Assembly: GCA_028565635.1 (NCBI GenBank) | Contig: JAOXYB010031720.1 | Coordinates: 1 to 14,554 of the forward strand | Source of the DNA: Phoronis ovalis | Taxonomy: Eukaryota > Phoronida > Phoronidae | DNA: 14,554 bases | Reading direction: 5' to 3' | In this document: positions 1-12,002 of the stretch, piece by piece | Layout of the letters: each line of letters starts with the position of its first letter | Numbering within the stretch: position 1 is the stretch's first letter | The notes under the pieces: model-generated | What the model saw: the letters and a program-made list of their open reading frames with translations, nothing else | Database searches by the model: none | What the model was told of the DNA's origin: nothing | Position numbers and translations under genes: made by a program

Positions 1-156
1 TAAGCGAGGTCATGAGAAGTAACCGATAAATGTAACAATGATACAATTTTGACAAGTTGTGCAACTTATTACTACAAGAAATACTTTTTTATTTCATAAA
101 GTAATCATAAGAAGAAAAAATCATCTGGTGTAAATATTCAGGTGTTTATCTAACTT

Positions 157-205
157 CGTTAATTCGCTTTTTACTCCGCCACTCCGTTCACTCCGCTGAT
201 TAACG
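157..205. repeat. ACTCCG triple repeat inside a short inverted repeat
   Basis: The hexamer ACTCCG occurs three times (173-178, 181-186, 190-195) at 8-9 base spacing. The cluster is flanked by a 7-base inverted repeat, CGTTAAT at 157-163 and ATTAACG at 199-205. It stands out from the AT-rich surroundings by its C/G content. No function is recognised; it may be a remnant of a dispersed repeat. Confidence 0.45.
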
Positions 206-1364
206 TTGGCCGTTTGTAATGGCTGTACTGGGGAAGTATAGTAATAAACAGTGTAAGCTGGAAACTAACCCATTTACACACAATTGTCTAATCTTGTAAA
301 TCGATTCTCTGAGTTATATAAGAAAATATTGTATTTTATTGCATTTTAATATTAAGGCTATGTGCATTGTCTGATTCAGATAAAACAATGCTGTGTATAA
401 TAACAAGCCAGTCCAGGTGTATGATCATTTATTTTATGCTTATGTAAGTTAATATCAGATGAAGATTGCAGATGTTTCTATTCTTCTGAAATAGTTCAAT
501 GGATCATAAAATAAATATTATTTTTAAAATTGTGACTTGTCATATTAACAAGTAGATGAAGGGGTTATGTTAGTTAAATATATTTTTTAATACATATCAT
601 TTAGATGGAAACATCTCAGCTTAATGTTTTGTAAGATTATACATTTTGGAGTTAAGAGTGCATTAAATTTAGTGCTGTATTATTCAAGAAGTAAGAATAG
701 GATTGTCCTTGTAATCTCCTGTAATCTTCATATCTTCTGATAGATAAAATTTGATTTAACATTTCAACAAAATGCTAAAACTGCTGATTTTGACAGTAGC
801 TTATGATTTTAAGGGTTGCACAGACTTGTAGTTGCATATTATCCCTAGAACATAAATTAATCTTCGTTAATGAGTGCTAAGTATAGCAATTAAATGAGTA
901 ACTTTACTAATTACAATGCAGGTACTTGTTATGTCTAGCTTGATGAATGTTATAATAAATTATACAATAGCTTGGTCTACTCTTAAACATCAGCTTTTAG
1001 TAAAATCTTTAATTTTGTGAATCAGCCTACAGTTTAAACACAGGTAGAAAACAAATTTCAGCAGAGCTAAAAATTTGAAATTAGTATGGTACAATCATTT
1101 TATAGATCTTTTTTTAACTAAACTGGCTTAGATGAACATAAAATGTAAATAAAAGTGATTGGTCCATAAGCGTTGACAGCAGTATATTAAGTGGAATCAC
1201 AGTACAAGTTAATTCTGGCAAATCAATAAACTTGTATGATATTAAATGGAGTTTAGTGATCATGGCTGCATTCAGAATACACTAATTTGCTTTTTGTGAT
1301 TACATTTGATTGAAGTGCTCAGTGAATGTTGCTTCTTTTCTTTTTTCTGTGTCTCATATGTACG

Positions 1365-1901
1365 TTTCTCTTTGCTTTATATATACCGTATATATATATT
1401 TCTATATATAGGTTCGAGGTCTGGCTTGCTACAATTTAAAATATATTAATTCAGAATAAGGGAAAAAGGAATTGGGGAAGGCTACTTTATAGGCTGTATA
1501 TGGAGGGTCAACAAATTGAGTAGGTGCATAGTACCATTTAAATAAGTAATGGTTCTTATTGTGCCATCATGAACTGGATGTGTTGAAATTTAAATGACCA
1601 AAGAAGCAACACATTGTCCTAGTGCAGGTGGGGCATTTCTCTTTGCTTTATATATATATATATATTTCTATATATAGGTTCGAGGTCTGGCTTGCTACAA
1701 TTTAAAATATATTAATTCAGAATAAGGGAAAAAGGAATTGGGGAAGGCTACTTTATAGGCTGTATATGGAGGGTCAACAAATTGAGTAGGTGCATAGTAC
1801 CATTTAAATAAGTAATGGTTCTTATTGTGCCATCATGAACTGGATGTGTTGAAATTTAAATGACCAAAGAAGCAACACATTGTCCTAGTGCAGGTGGGGC
1901 A
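1365..1901. repeat. Tandem duplication, two head-to-tail copies (271 and 266 bp)
   Basis: Copy 1 spans 1365-1635 and copy 2 spans 1636-1901, directly adjoining. Both start with TTTCTCTTTGCTTTA and end with CAGGTGGGGCA. From GGTTCGAGG to the end (1411-1635 and 1677-1901, 225 bases) I find no difference. The only difference is in the TA tract near the start: 19 bases interrupted by CCG in copy 1 (1380-1398) and 14 bases of pure TA in copy 2 (1651-1664). Each copy has an 8-base inverted repeat near its 3' end, ATGTGTTG at 1578-1585 pairing with CAACACAT at 1607-1614 in copy 1. There is no ORF. It is either a very young segmental duplication, the start of a satellite-like array or an assembly duplication. 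Confidence 0.95.
1380..1410. repeat. TA-rich microsatellite in copy 1 of the duplication
   Basis: An alternating TA tract interrupted by CCG is followed by TTTC and a second short TATATATA run. The matching tract in copy 2 is at 1651-1676. This is the only part of the duplicated unit that has diverged, which fits replication slippage after duplication. Confidence 0.85.
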
Positions 1902-3147
1902 AACAACCCATGTCTTTTCGAGTGGACTTGTTTTGTGTTATGAATAATATCTTGAGATCTTCTTTTGTGTCAGAACTGAAATAAACCCTTCAAAACAAAT
2001 TTGTCATTCACCTCTTGTCCATAAATATGTGCATTTGTTATTATTAATTTTTTTAAGTGATCTCAAAAATATAAATTCATACTGCTTTAAATATATTACA
2101 ACTACTTTTATTTTAATATTCCCTCCAAAATATACTATTCAACTAAGTGAAGGAGTGCATGCATGATTTTGTACTTTTTATCTGGCTCCATGGAAATTTA
2201 CATAGCATGAACTTAACGCTCTCTTAGTTTATTGGATGTCCTGAAAACATCTGCCTGTTATGATGACATTTGTCCTGTATGCTTCTGTCCTACCATTTTT
2301 AAAAACTGCCTGAAGGCATTTGAATGTAGGCTAAACAAAAACTTTTATTTCATCTTCAGACATTCTTTTCTTTGCTTGTAGCAAGATACTTGGTGTCTTG
2401 ATTTCTTATATGATAAAACCCCAATAGATAGTTAAATCAACGAGGCTGAATTTACAAGGATCCGTAACGTAGTAGTGACATAGTTATGTAGTAGGTGGTA
2501 TCAGATCGTGTAAAAGGCAATTTACTAGAAGCACTCCCCGAGTACACCATAGAAATTTGTAAATTGTCTGATCTAACGAAACTCTTTAAGTGCCATTAGG
2601 TGATATGATGGTGTGCTCTTAACGAAATTGGGTCAGTGTTGAACAAAATAGGTGAATGCAAGCGGAATTGGTTTGCACCAATGGTTGTTAGGGACCACTA
2701 ATTTCGGGCCATCAATAAAAGTGCATTCAAAAACAATTTCTACAAACTGTGTATTGGTTCCTTCCATATGCAGTGTTTCTTAAGTCACAGTTTGAGCTGT
2801 GTATGCCAGCTAACATGTGATCAGAAGGGAAACTGAGACAACTATTTTTCAATAATTCATCAGACATTCCTGAACACAAATATGTGCCTTTTTAACATTT
2901 TTATGAAATCCTTGGTGCCTAGTGAGGTATAAAATGTAACAAAGTTTGTGTAAAAGTGCGGAACGGACTCCACTGTGTGAGAGTTATAAAAAGTGATACG
3001 ATATCTTATATTTAAGGCTTGATATCAAACATGGGCGGACAGAATGTATTCTGTGATAAAAAGAAAAAGATACTTTTCTTCCACACTAAGTAGTCCAACT
3101 ATCTCGCAGTTTGAGTGCAATATTTTCAGGAAAATGTTCAACAAACT

Positions 3148-3181
3148 ACATGTACCATTGTTGCTATAGTATTGTACATGT
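3148..3181. repeat. Small inverted repeat ACATGTAC / GTACATGT
   Basis: ACATGTAC at 3148-3155 is the reverse complement of GTACATGT at 3174-3181, separated by 18 bases. Each arm is largely self-palindromic. Short inverted repeats of this kind arise often by chance in AT-rich DNA, so no function is claimed. Confidence 0.4.
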
Positions 3182-3469
3182 TATGATTTTTCTTTTTAAA
3201 TTTGCTTTGTTCTTCAAATTCCCAACTGAAGGTTGTTTTCTTCTTTTGTATTTCATATGACTAAATGAGTTGATTTTGTTAATAATTAATTCTATTAATG
3301 TTACACTAGCTTATTCATACTATTACATATTAGTGATTAAGTTACGTTTATTGTAATGAGATATTAAACTTACTGAGCCTACTGTTAATTTATATTTAAT
3401 TACATATTTTTGTAATCTTGAACTTATTATTTATATAACTTATAACAACTTAAAAATAATAGCATAAAC

Positions 3470-3720
3470 CTTGGACCTACCTATTAACCAGCATGGACTT
3501 GAATCCTTGAGTAAGCACTTGCGCACCTGTTTGCTACCATTGCAACCTGCTGTTCGAGTCTCCAGAAATCTGTTTGAGTTACTGGCAACTTGCGCGAGTC
3601 CACAGAAAGGACAGTTTTGAGTAGCAGGAATTTCGGTACGAGACTGGAAAAGGGGTTCAAATAATAGGAAACAGGTGCACGTATACGGATTGACTGTTCG
3701 AGTCCACGCTGGTTATGTAG
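3470..3720 (+). repeat. Probable decayed dispersed repeat with B-box-like motifs
   Basis: This patch is less AT-rich than its flanks and internally repetitive. TGTTCGAGTC occurs at 3551-3560 and again at 3695-3704, where it continues as CACGCTGG. CTTGCGC occurs twice (in GCACTTGCGCACC and AACTTGCGCGAGTCC), and a looser GACTTGAATCC lies near 3490. GTTCGAGTCC resembles the RNA polymerase III B-box core GTTCGANTCC. I find no convincing A box at the right distance and no cloverleaf, so it is not an intact tRNA gene. A tRNA-derived SINE remnant is possible but unproven. Confidence 0.3.
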
Positions 3721-6679
3721 CCTGAAAGTTATAATGTGTTATGAATACTTATCCTTGTTTGTAAGTTTGAGCATATGCTCTCCTAATAGTATACAGTCTG
3801 CATTCCTTAGTTATTTTTCTGTTCTGTCAGATATTTTTATATTGCAAGTATAAATACTGTTAAAGCTGAGACTCCGATATGGTTGTAGTGCAGATGCGTT
3901 AATTTGTACAGCTTTGCAAAAAGAAGAGATCATGCTGCTGTACCTTGCCTACTATTAGAAAAGGAGAGCTATAGAACTTCCCTCTACTTAATAAATGGCT
4001 GGTGCAAAATTAATTGTGAAGCTTAATTTTCACCCAGACAATTGGAGGAGTTAAAACATATCAAAATAAACTTTTCTGTACACTGTATTTTAAGCTGTCT
4101 CTTGATCAATATGGTCATCAGCATCCTTAGAGTCAAACTAATTAGACTAATTTTAGTGTTTTGTTTATTTTATGAAATTACAAAAACATAGAGTATTACT
4201 TATAATGAACTTGGGTCCTTACTGGAATTTGGATTGGGAAATAATGCCTGTTTAATAAAGTTAAGCTGCAGAAAGCAAACTTACAAAAATTACTAGGACA
4301 AACAGGAGACTTGTCATGCAATACAGACTTTGAATATTTTGTGATCAGGCCACTGAATTAAGATAAAACTGCTTCAGTGATTTACAATACCTTACATGCA
4401 TTGTACTTATTCACATGCATGATTTGATGATGATGCCATCAGGCTACTCATGAAATAGGGAAGGAATTAAGATAATGTTGGCACTTTTATCAATGAGTTA
4501 CTCATTAAACCTGTTTTCTCACACTGTTCCCAATGAATCAGCTCTTTTATCCTCATGTAATTCCTGAACCTGTGTTACTTAACCAGGATTATTGGAAGAT
4601 ATTCAAAAATCAGTTATCAGTATCATAATTTATCAAAGTATTTGACAATTTATTCATGGGATTTTAAACAACCAGAGGTTTTGATTACACCTATCAGGGC
4701 TCGTTTTAATATCTTAAAAGTATGACAAGATTTTCTTGTTTGCATATATCCATGTAACAGGTAAGAGGAAGAATCAACACATACCTAAAATATGATTATT
4801 TTAAACTTTATATGAACATTGTAACCTAACAGATGGTGCCCGTGATAACTGTATTTACATATTTTTGAACTAGGTGCACATATACCTATTTGGCACGTGT
4901 CTGACATATAGGATAATGAGGTTTTCAGAAAGTAGCTTAGTTTTACCTATTTCAAAATTATTAACATAAATCTGTATGGCAAAACAATATTACTTTTAAC
5001 CCCAATACAGGCATGTGCAATATGCAGTAAGAAATAATTTAATGGTTTTTGTTTGTGGTTTATTAAAATAAAAGATACATATAAATTTTTAAAATGAAAC
5101 AGTGTTAGGGGTTACCTAGTTTAGGTATTTAAATTTATTAGTCTACTTTTAGACACGTGCCTTGAGAAACAGACCTGGTTAGACTTGTGCCAGGGACTTG
5201 CTTCACTTCGTTCAAAAATCATAAATCATTACCATGAGCTAAATGCGACATTTCCTTTTGTGAAGAAGTAGAAATTTGATAGCACCTTAAATCAGTTATT
5301 TGAAAAAAATATGCATTTAATTTTAAAAAGGAATTTTGAATATTCAATGAGCTATTTTCAGATAGGCTTGTATTCTTCTACACAATGATGTTACAGAACA
5401 ATGCTGGTAATAACCCCCCTTTGTGTGTCCCAAAATGTGAAAAAATTTATTGTATTTGGATTTTTGAGGAACTATACTAGACAGAATTCTGCTTGTCGTT
5501 GTTCAAACTTTCCTGTATTGACTTTCGTCACATTTAGAGATTTTATGTGTACTGAGTACATTTGAAAAGGTTACACTGGCAGCTGGTGCAATGCCTTAAT
5601 GTACACTGCATGTGAGCACCTTTTCCACATAAAAAGTTAAATTTGTAAGACAAGTGATTTTTGAAATGCTATCTAAACTGTATAATTTTTAAATTTAAAC
5701 AATTTGATGTGTTTTCAGAATTTTGTTTCCTTTCTTGGAAAGGTACCGTCTTTTAATATTACCTGGGTGCTTGGTTTGGGGGATGATTGTAAAAAAAGCT
5801 TTTTTAAATGGAAAGTCTTGATTTTACAACTATCAGATGACGCATTTGGTATGCTAAATTGGTCCTTTGTTCCTGGAAGGCCAGACTTAATGAGTGTCCC
5901 AAGTCAAGATGGAACTACTTTCAAGATGGCTACCAAAGTTTGAGTTCATTATTTTGGCCAGTTTTCCTAGAACTTTAATCTTTAATAGTTATATATACTG
6001 TTTTTATCATATTTTTATTCTTGCTGAATAAGCAGCTGCGTTGTGTGCTGGTACAGATAGACATTTAGTTAAATTTTAAACTTCGGGGTATAATAAAAAG
6101 GCTAAATGATAAGCAGAAACTTTGCAAGCCATCAGTGCTGTCTTATCTCACGAGTAAATAATAAAAACAGTGCTGTATTTGTTATGGCTAATTATAAAGT
6201 AGAATGACATGTCAGTTATAGCTGAAATATAATGTTAATGTTAAATACTGTAAGTTCGGGTATAAATGATAATTCCAAAATAATATGGTAACTTATTTTA
6301 ATACTGTCTATATCTATTGCCTGCTTTTCAAACCTTATTAAGCAGATGTGATATATGTCTTTCTATAAATTACAAAATAGGAAAAATAAAATGATCATTT
6401 TAGCTGTTGATAAATTCGATACTGGTACCATTCCCTTGCCAGCTATTACATGTTTAATTCCCATAACAGAGTCTAAAATTATAAATTTAAAAAAAGTCTT
6501 TTAATTTGACAAATTGAGACCAACTGTTCCTTAAAATCAGGAAATGTAATTAGTGTAAGAGTTGTTATTTTCTCTTTCAAGTGGCATATTCATCATTTTT
6601 AAGCTACTATAAATTTGTATTCTCATGAATCTAACATGTCAATGCAGAGGTGTTCCATAGTTACAGTGTTTCTGTAAGT

Positions 6680-6727
6680 ACATCATTGACTCGGCTTAAC
6701 AGTACTGTTAAGCTGAGTCAATGATGT
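6680..6727. repeat. 48-bp near-perfect palindrome with no spacer
   Basis: The left arm 6680-6703 and right arm 6704-6727 are reverse complements over all 24 positions except one: G at 6693 faces T at 6714, which would still form a G-U pair in RNA. The centre is AGT|ACT. Pairing stops sharply at both ends (T at 6679, T at 6728). The right arm contains GCTGAGTCA (6712-6720), which resembles an AP-1/Maf site. Such a foldback could be a minimal palindromic transposon remnant or a template-switch product. With essentially no loop, it does not look like a microRNA precursor. Confidence 0.9.
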
Positions 6728-9021
6728 TGGGATATTTTATATGTCCTTTCTGATATAAATGGAGAAACAATTTAGGATCATATTTTTTATTCCTCAACAT
6801 TTAGTTTTTAGATATGTTGGAATTGTTATTCATACAGCATCTATAATTCAAATGCAGTTAAGACTAAATACATATCTCCAGATCTGGTAACAAAAGAATG
6901 GGACAAATAGCTCATTTGCTAAATCTTTACAGACACACACACAGCAGGATAAGCATACAATTTTGATCTGAACACAACCAGCTGCCCCTCTTTATGGAGA
7001 TATCTCTAGTTCCAATTGGAAAATGTGCATAGACCAAAGAACAGATCAGGGTTCAAACAGTGGGGAATAATAAATAATTCCTTCCAAAATAGATCATAAA
7101 AAGTGAATATTTTGTCTCCTGGAGCTGACCAGTTGAGCTTTGATACCTTGTCTGAATATTAGAACATGTTTTTTATTTAGTATTGTTTCTCTTTTGACTC
7201 AAGTTTTTCACATTTGTTTTATGAATAATTCAACTTGTCTTGTAATATTGCAAGCTAAATATTTTAGTTACTAAGAGGGTAAAGAATGAGATTTTGCATA
7301 ATTTAGGAATGTTACATAATTAACACATCACAAATGGAATCTGCTGCAATATAAAGTTTTATTATAGTTTTTGAATGAAACCCCAAGGACTAAATAACCC
7401 AAATTGGATGATAACCTGTACATTCTATTGTGTGCTTAAGGTATATAGGTAAACCTCATTACATATGCACACCTGCTGTTGTTATGAAATTCTACAATCT
7501 GATTGGCTGATGTAAGTGGCTGTCTGTTTAGAGATGATCTTATCTTGGTACCCTATTGTGTAAACTAAGGCCCTACACACTTCTTCACAATTAAATCCCT
7601 GAAGTGAGTTTACTGAATATTTAAAACATTTCTAGGGGCTCTGGATTTAAGTGATGTCTTTACCCAATAAATTACATGTTTAAAATGTAATATATAACAT
7701 CTTGGTAATAAACAAAAAACATTTAAGAACTTCTTTAAACTAGCAGTAAAACATCAGCTTGTTTGAATATAAATCAAGGAATACTGACTTTCGTACAGTA
7801 CCCCTCATTTTTGTTTGAATGGACTCTACTTTCTTTAAGTTGGACCTGAGGTTTAAGAAAGTAGTTCCTGCAATTGAAACATGGGTTCCTTGTGCTTCAC
7901 TGTCAGTAATATAAAATTATTTTCCTGGATGTCTCTAATTGTTAGTATTCAGTGTCTGTACACATGGCCTTGATAAACCTTATAAATGTTTTATGAGCAG
8001 TTAATAAAAGTGACTGAAATTAAAAGTTAATGAATATTGAAATTAAGAAATTGGAAAGTATGTATAGAAGTCGATTAATTCATCTTTGATTTAAAGCTCA
8101 CCTTTTCATTGTTCATTAAATTAATAGTAAGAATGAATAAAGTAATGTTCTCTGTTGCTTGTACTATACTATACATTATTATAGAGGTAAAACATTCATG
8201 TTTGGCTGGTTTATAATTAACAATCTCCTCACTTGATACTTGTCTTTTTGATTAATGAAATTAACCATAAAATACACTCAGACAGAATAGTTACATTGAT
8301 CTGTTTAATTTTATGAGCATTTACAATAAAAAGGCAATTTCGAAAAAGTAATTAAAATCTTGCTGTTTACAGTTTTTGTTGAGTTTGATATCTTGTTGTG
8401 TATTGCAGTTTCCGTTAGGCTTTTCTGTTCTCTTTCTCGGAACAATTTGTAAAAGTTAGTAGTCTATAAAAATCATTGATACCTGATTTGTTTGTTTAAT
8501 TAGAAGCCAACAAAAATCAATAAAATATTATGTAGTGTAAATGAAGGAAATACTATTAAGTACTGCAGTTCTAAGCAATGACAAGTATAACCATTTACCT
8601 GTCTATTGATAGGAAATCTTTCATGTGGTATGGCTTTGACATGAAAATGTTAATGTAGGTTATATTCCTGACAAATACCATACACAAGATACTTTCTTAA
8701 TCTGTCTATGTAAAATTTCTTAAATAATCAATCTAATACCATTGGTATTAAAATTCATGAAGTTATTTTAATCTTTATTTAATGGTGAATATATGTTCCT
8801 TAATTTTGTTTTCCAGTGACAACCCACATTTTATGCAACTGTGAAAACTTTATTATTTCAAGAATGACAGGATAGTTGCAATATTGACAGAACATCATTT
8901 TATTAGATGATAACAAGTTAAAATATTTTAGCTCTTTTGCTAGTTTTTTTTAGGTATAAAATACTATTATATCTATCATTTTCTTTTAATGCTTAGATGA
9001 TTATTAGTCATTCCAGCAATC

Positions 9022-9044
9022 TGTGGGAAGCAGTAACTGAGTCA
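9022..9044 (+). promoter_or_regulatory. Candidate CSL/Su(H) site next to an AP-1-like site
   Basis: TGTGGGAA at 9022-9029 matches the consensus bound by CSL/Su(H), the transcription factor of Notch signalling. TGAGTCA at 9038-9044 matches the AP-1 consensus and lies 8 bases downstream. Finding them inside a Notch intron makes an autoregulatory element thinkable. An 8-base match in this much sequence can easily be chance, so this is only a candidate. Confidence 0.2.
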
Positions 9045-11740
9045 GAATGGAATTGTTGAGAAAATAACATAAAAACACCTGTTCTGAATTTTTAACTTGT
9101 TTCTTAACAGTGTTTTCCATTTAGATTGTCATGTTTCTTGCATTTTTAAACATGTCCAATAATTAAATAGGGAAGCATGGTAGTAAACTTTTAATATATT
9201 TAAATATGTCTTCCATTGCTATTACTTTTAACCAAAATGAATCAGTTTTTGATGACATCCAACCTTTTGTAATATGAATAAAGTAGTTGAGTTAAAGTCC
9301 ATTTTTTGCCAAAATCTTTGAACTTTATTCTGGCCGGCTCCGTGTTGCTTTTCATTGGCTTTTATTAGAAAGCTGCATATGTTCATGCCTAGCCTGACGT
9401 ACTGTTTGTTAAAAAAGGATGCTGACAGTTAAATTAGATTTCATTTGCTTCATTTGGTTTTAATAGCTTTCGTATTTGATTTCAATAAAATTTGAAATAG
9501 AGAACAAAATTTGATTTGATGCAATTTTCTTTTGGCAATTTCCGTTATAAACATTCAACCAATAAATTGAAACTAAAATTGCTTTCACTTTATAAGTTCT
9601 TCCTTCATTTTTGTGTCCCTTTGAAAGTAACATACATGTATTTTTGTAACATCTAAACTGAATATGTCAGTTTGTTGCTCCTAGTTCTAAACTAGATTAA
9701 AATAAATTAAGTTTGAGTTTTGTCAGGTGCTGGTTATACAGCATATACAAAACACTTTGATCATTTCTTCAGCAATCAAATTTAGTTTGAGTTTTCCCAT
9801 CTTTAAATACATTTTACTCAACAAGCTCATATGTTTAGAAAATATTTGACTTTTCAAACCCTTTGATGCTTTATCTGATGTCTATTTTGAATAATATTTG
9901 GTTAGGTAATAGGTAATTAGCAAATTGGTGTATATTAAATATATTTTTGTGTATTAGATGTTTTCAACATTTTTTCCTAGATATATGTAGCACCCATGAT
10001 CGTTCAGTAGTAGTTTGATTGGTAGTCCTCTATCCCTTTGAAACACAAAAATGAATTGTTGTAATTAATTCAGATAATAGCAGGCCCTATGTCGAAAATA
10101 TTGTTGCCACAATATAACTTTCTGATGACAGTGTTATCTTAATTTAATACAATACCATGGCATTGATGGAAATTCAAGCTCCCACCATCAAAGATTGTTT
10201 CCTAAATTTGTTTGTCGAATCTAAATTTAACTGAAAAATCAATTAGTGAGTTCATTCATAATTGTAAAAATTTGATTTGTCGATTGCCACAGAACGTTGA
10301 GAAGTTTTGTGGTAGGTCAAAGAGCGTAGTTGTGCGTATTTTGAAAGTGGAAATAGTTTGAGCAAAGATGTATAAAATAGTTACATCGAGATTTTTCAAT
10401 AATATATACTGATGCCCCTCTTCTGAACAAAAATGTAAAAAAATTAATTTGTTAAATAACGTAATTCAACAACAAGCTTTTAAATATTACATGAAACTCT
10501 GTGATCCTGTTACAGGATTTTTGACGATGTTGTTGCTAAGAAAAATATGGCATTAATTTTACTTCATGTTTTCACTCAATTTATGAAAGGACTGCATTAT
10601 TTTTCTATCATTTTACTTATTGTGCATATGCATTCCAGAGTCATTTACTCGTATGAAGGATAATATTATTTTTACACCATGAAGTGATTAGAACCTATTA
10701 CTTGTCTAATTTGATATTAAAATATTATTTTCCTTCCTCATATTATAAATTTTGAAAAGTAATGACATTTCCTTAGAATTCTGTATTCATAATCCTGTTC
10801 TTAATATTTATGTAAACGCACCTACTGTGTATCATTTAAGTTCTATTAAGTAATGCATGGTTTGGGTGCAGAGGGTTTGATACACTAGACCTGAATGTGC
10901 TTTTCATTTTTGTGGAATTCATTGCTGAAGAAACATTTTAATGTACCATAGTTAGTTTTGTTTAAAAGGTTTTACATTTGAATGCAGTATATATGATTTG
11001 AGCCTTTAATATATTGTTTCGAGAATTTTTATATGCAGTTGTTACTTTATTATTTTTAAGCATTGGACATAAATTAGAAATGATATATATATTATCTATA
11101 TATTTGCTAGTGTGTAAAATTGAGAATTGGCCAGCTTTCAATAAAGCTAATTCCAGTGTTTTCTGACAAAACTAAATTTTCATTGCTATTGTGCTCATGA
11201 AGCTTCTAAATAATCTTTTCCCTGGGCCCTTGTGTGATACATGACTACACCAAATGTGGATACATGCATATAATTTATATTATTCATCAATCCTTTAATC
11301 AAAATTTATAAAGGCCCTTGAATGTGAATTTAAATATGTTTAAAATATACAGAAAGATAATATTGATACTATTAGATAAATATTTGCTAATTTAAAAGGC
11401 TTTTCAATATGATACATCAGTGACTGTTATAGATGATATTTTTATAATACATATGAACTATTTACTGTTTTCACTGGTTTTTCACTTTGCTTGCGACAGC
11501 TTAAGACCGACCGCCCATATGCAAGTGTTTTTCACACATAACTGACAACATGTATAGGAGGGATTGGAACAATAGTGGCTTGTTTATTCTAAATAAAAAC
11601 GCACACTTTTGCAATCCATTGCGCTGAAATCTGTGGCATATTAAATTTTATTAATTGCTGCTTGTTTTGAACCTGTGTCTCAGATTTTTGCTTATTGTTT
11701 TCACTTTGAAAAATAAATGTTGCATGTGCCCAAAGATTTA

Positions 11741-11786
11741 TTTTCAAGAAAACCTCTGTTCGCATGCATTTTCAAGAAAAAACCTT
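11741..11786. repeat. Short direct repeat TTTTCAAGAAAA..CCT
   Basis: TTTTCAAGAAAACCT starting at 11741 recurs 28 bases later as TTTTCAAGAAAAAACCT starting at 11769, with two extra A residues. It lies in the last 300 bases of the long intron. It is probably a minor local duplication. Confidence 0.5.
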
Positions 11787-12002
11787 CAAAAATCCTGATT
11801 GTTACTCATTAAATTTAAAAGTTCACGTACCAACTTAAAATTAAAATCGGGAAGTTGCTAGGCAGGAAATCTAATAGAAAAAACGTGACAAACCGGCTCT
11901 TATGATTCCTTGTATTGTGCATACAGGTAACAAATTGTATGCAATAGCAATGTAATAACATTACAGCACAATTCAGTATATAATGTTCCTGTTTGCTTGT
12001 AG

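Larger units (their letters stand above)
1..12002 (+). other. Notch: Long intron splitting EGF1 of Notch (3' part, 5' end outside the window)
   Basis: I see no coding exon in this stretch on either strand. The longest open frames are short, lack any domain signature and are dense with AT-rich low-complexity codons. I looked for the missing start of EGF1, whose C2-C3 stretch would read roughly C-x-N-G-G-x-C, and found no matching codons. The first supported exon begins at 12003 after the acceptor TTGCTTGTAG, with an incoming phase-2 split codon. The exon carrying the EGF1 start must therefore lie upstream, making this intron at least 12 kb. Apart from the repeats and motifs listed separately, the sequence is featureless AT-rich intronic DNA. 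Calling it all intron is an inference: an independent noncoding gene or a nested gene with small exons cannot be excluded by eye. Confidence 0.75.

Noticed and set aside
3545-3565. Possible tRNA gene around GTTCGAGTC
   Set aside because: No A box, anticodon stem or acceptor stem pairing could be found on either side.
5704-5943. 79-codon open frame on the + strand
   Set aside because: No domain signature, low-complexity start, isolated in intronic DNA and no supporting splice context. The length is unremarkable for a 14.5-kb window.
7481-7530. Sequence with TCTGATTGGCTGA, resembling pieces of dispersed repeats
   Set aside because: I could not define ends, a second copy or a terminal inverted repeat in the window.
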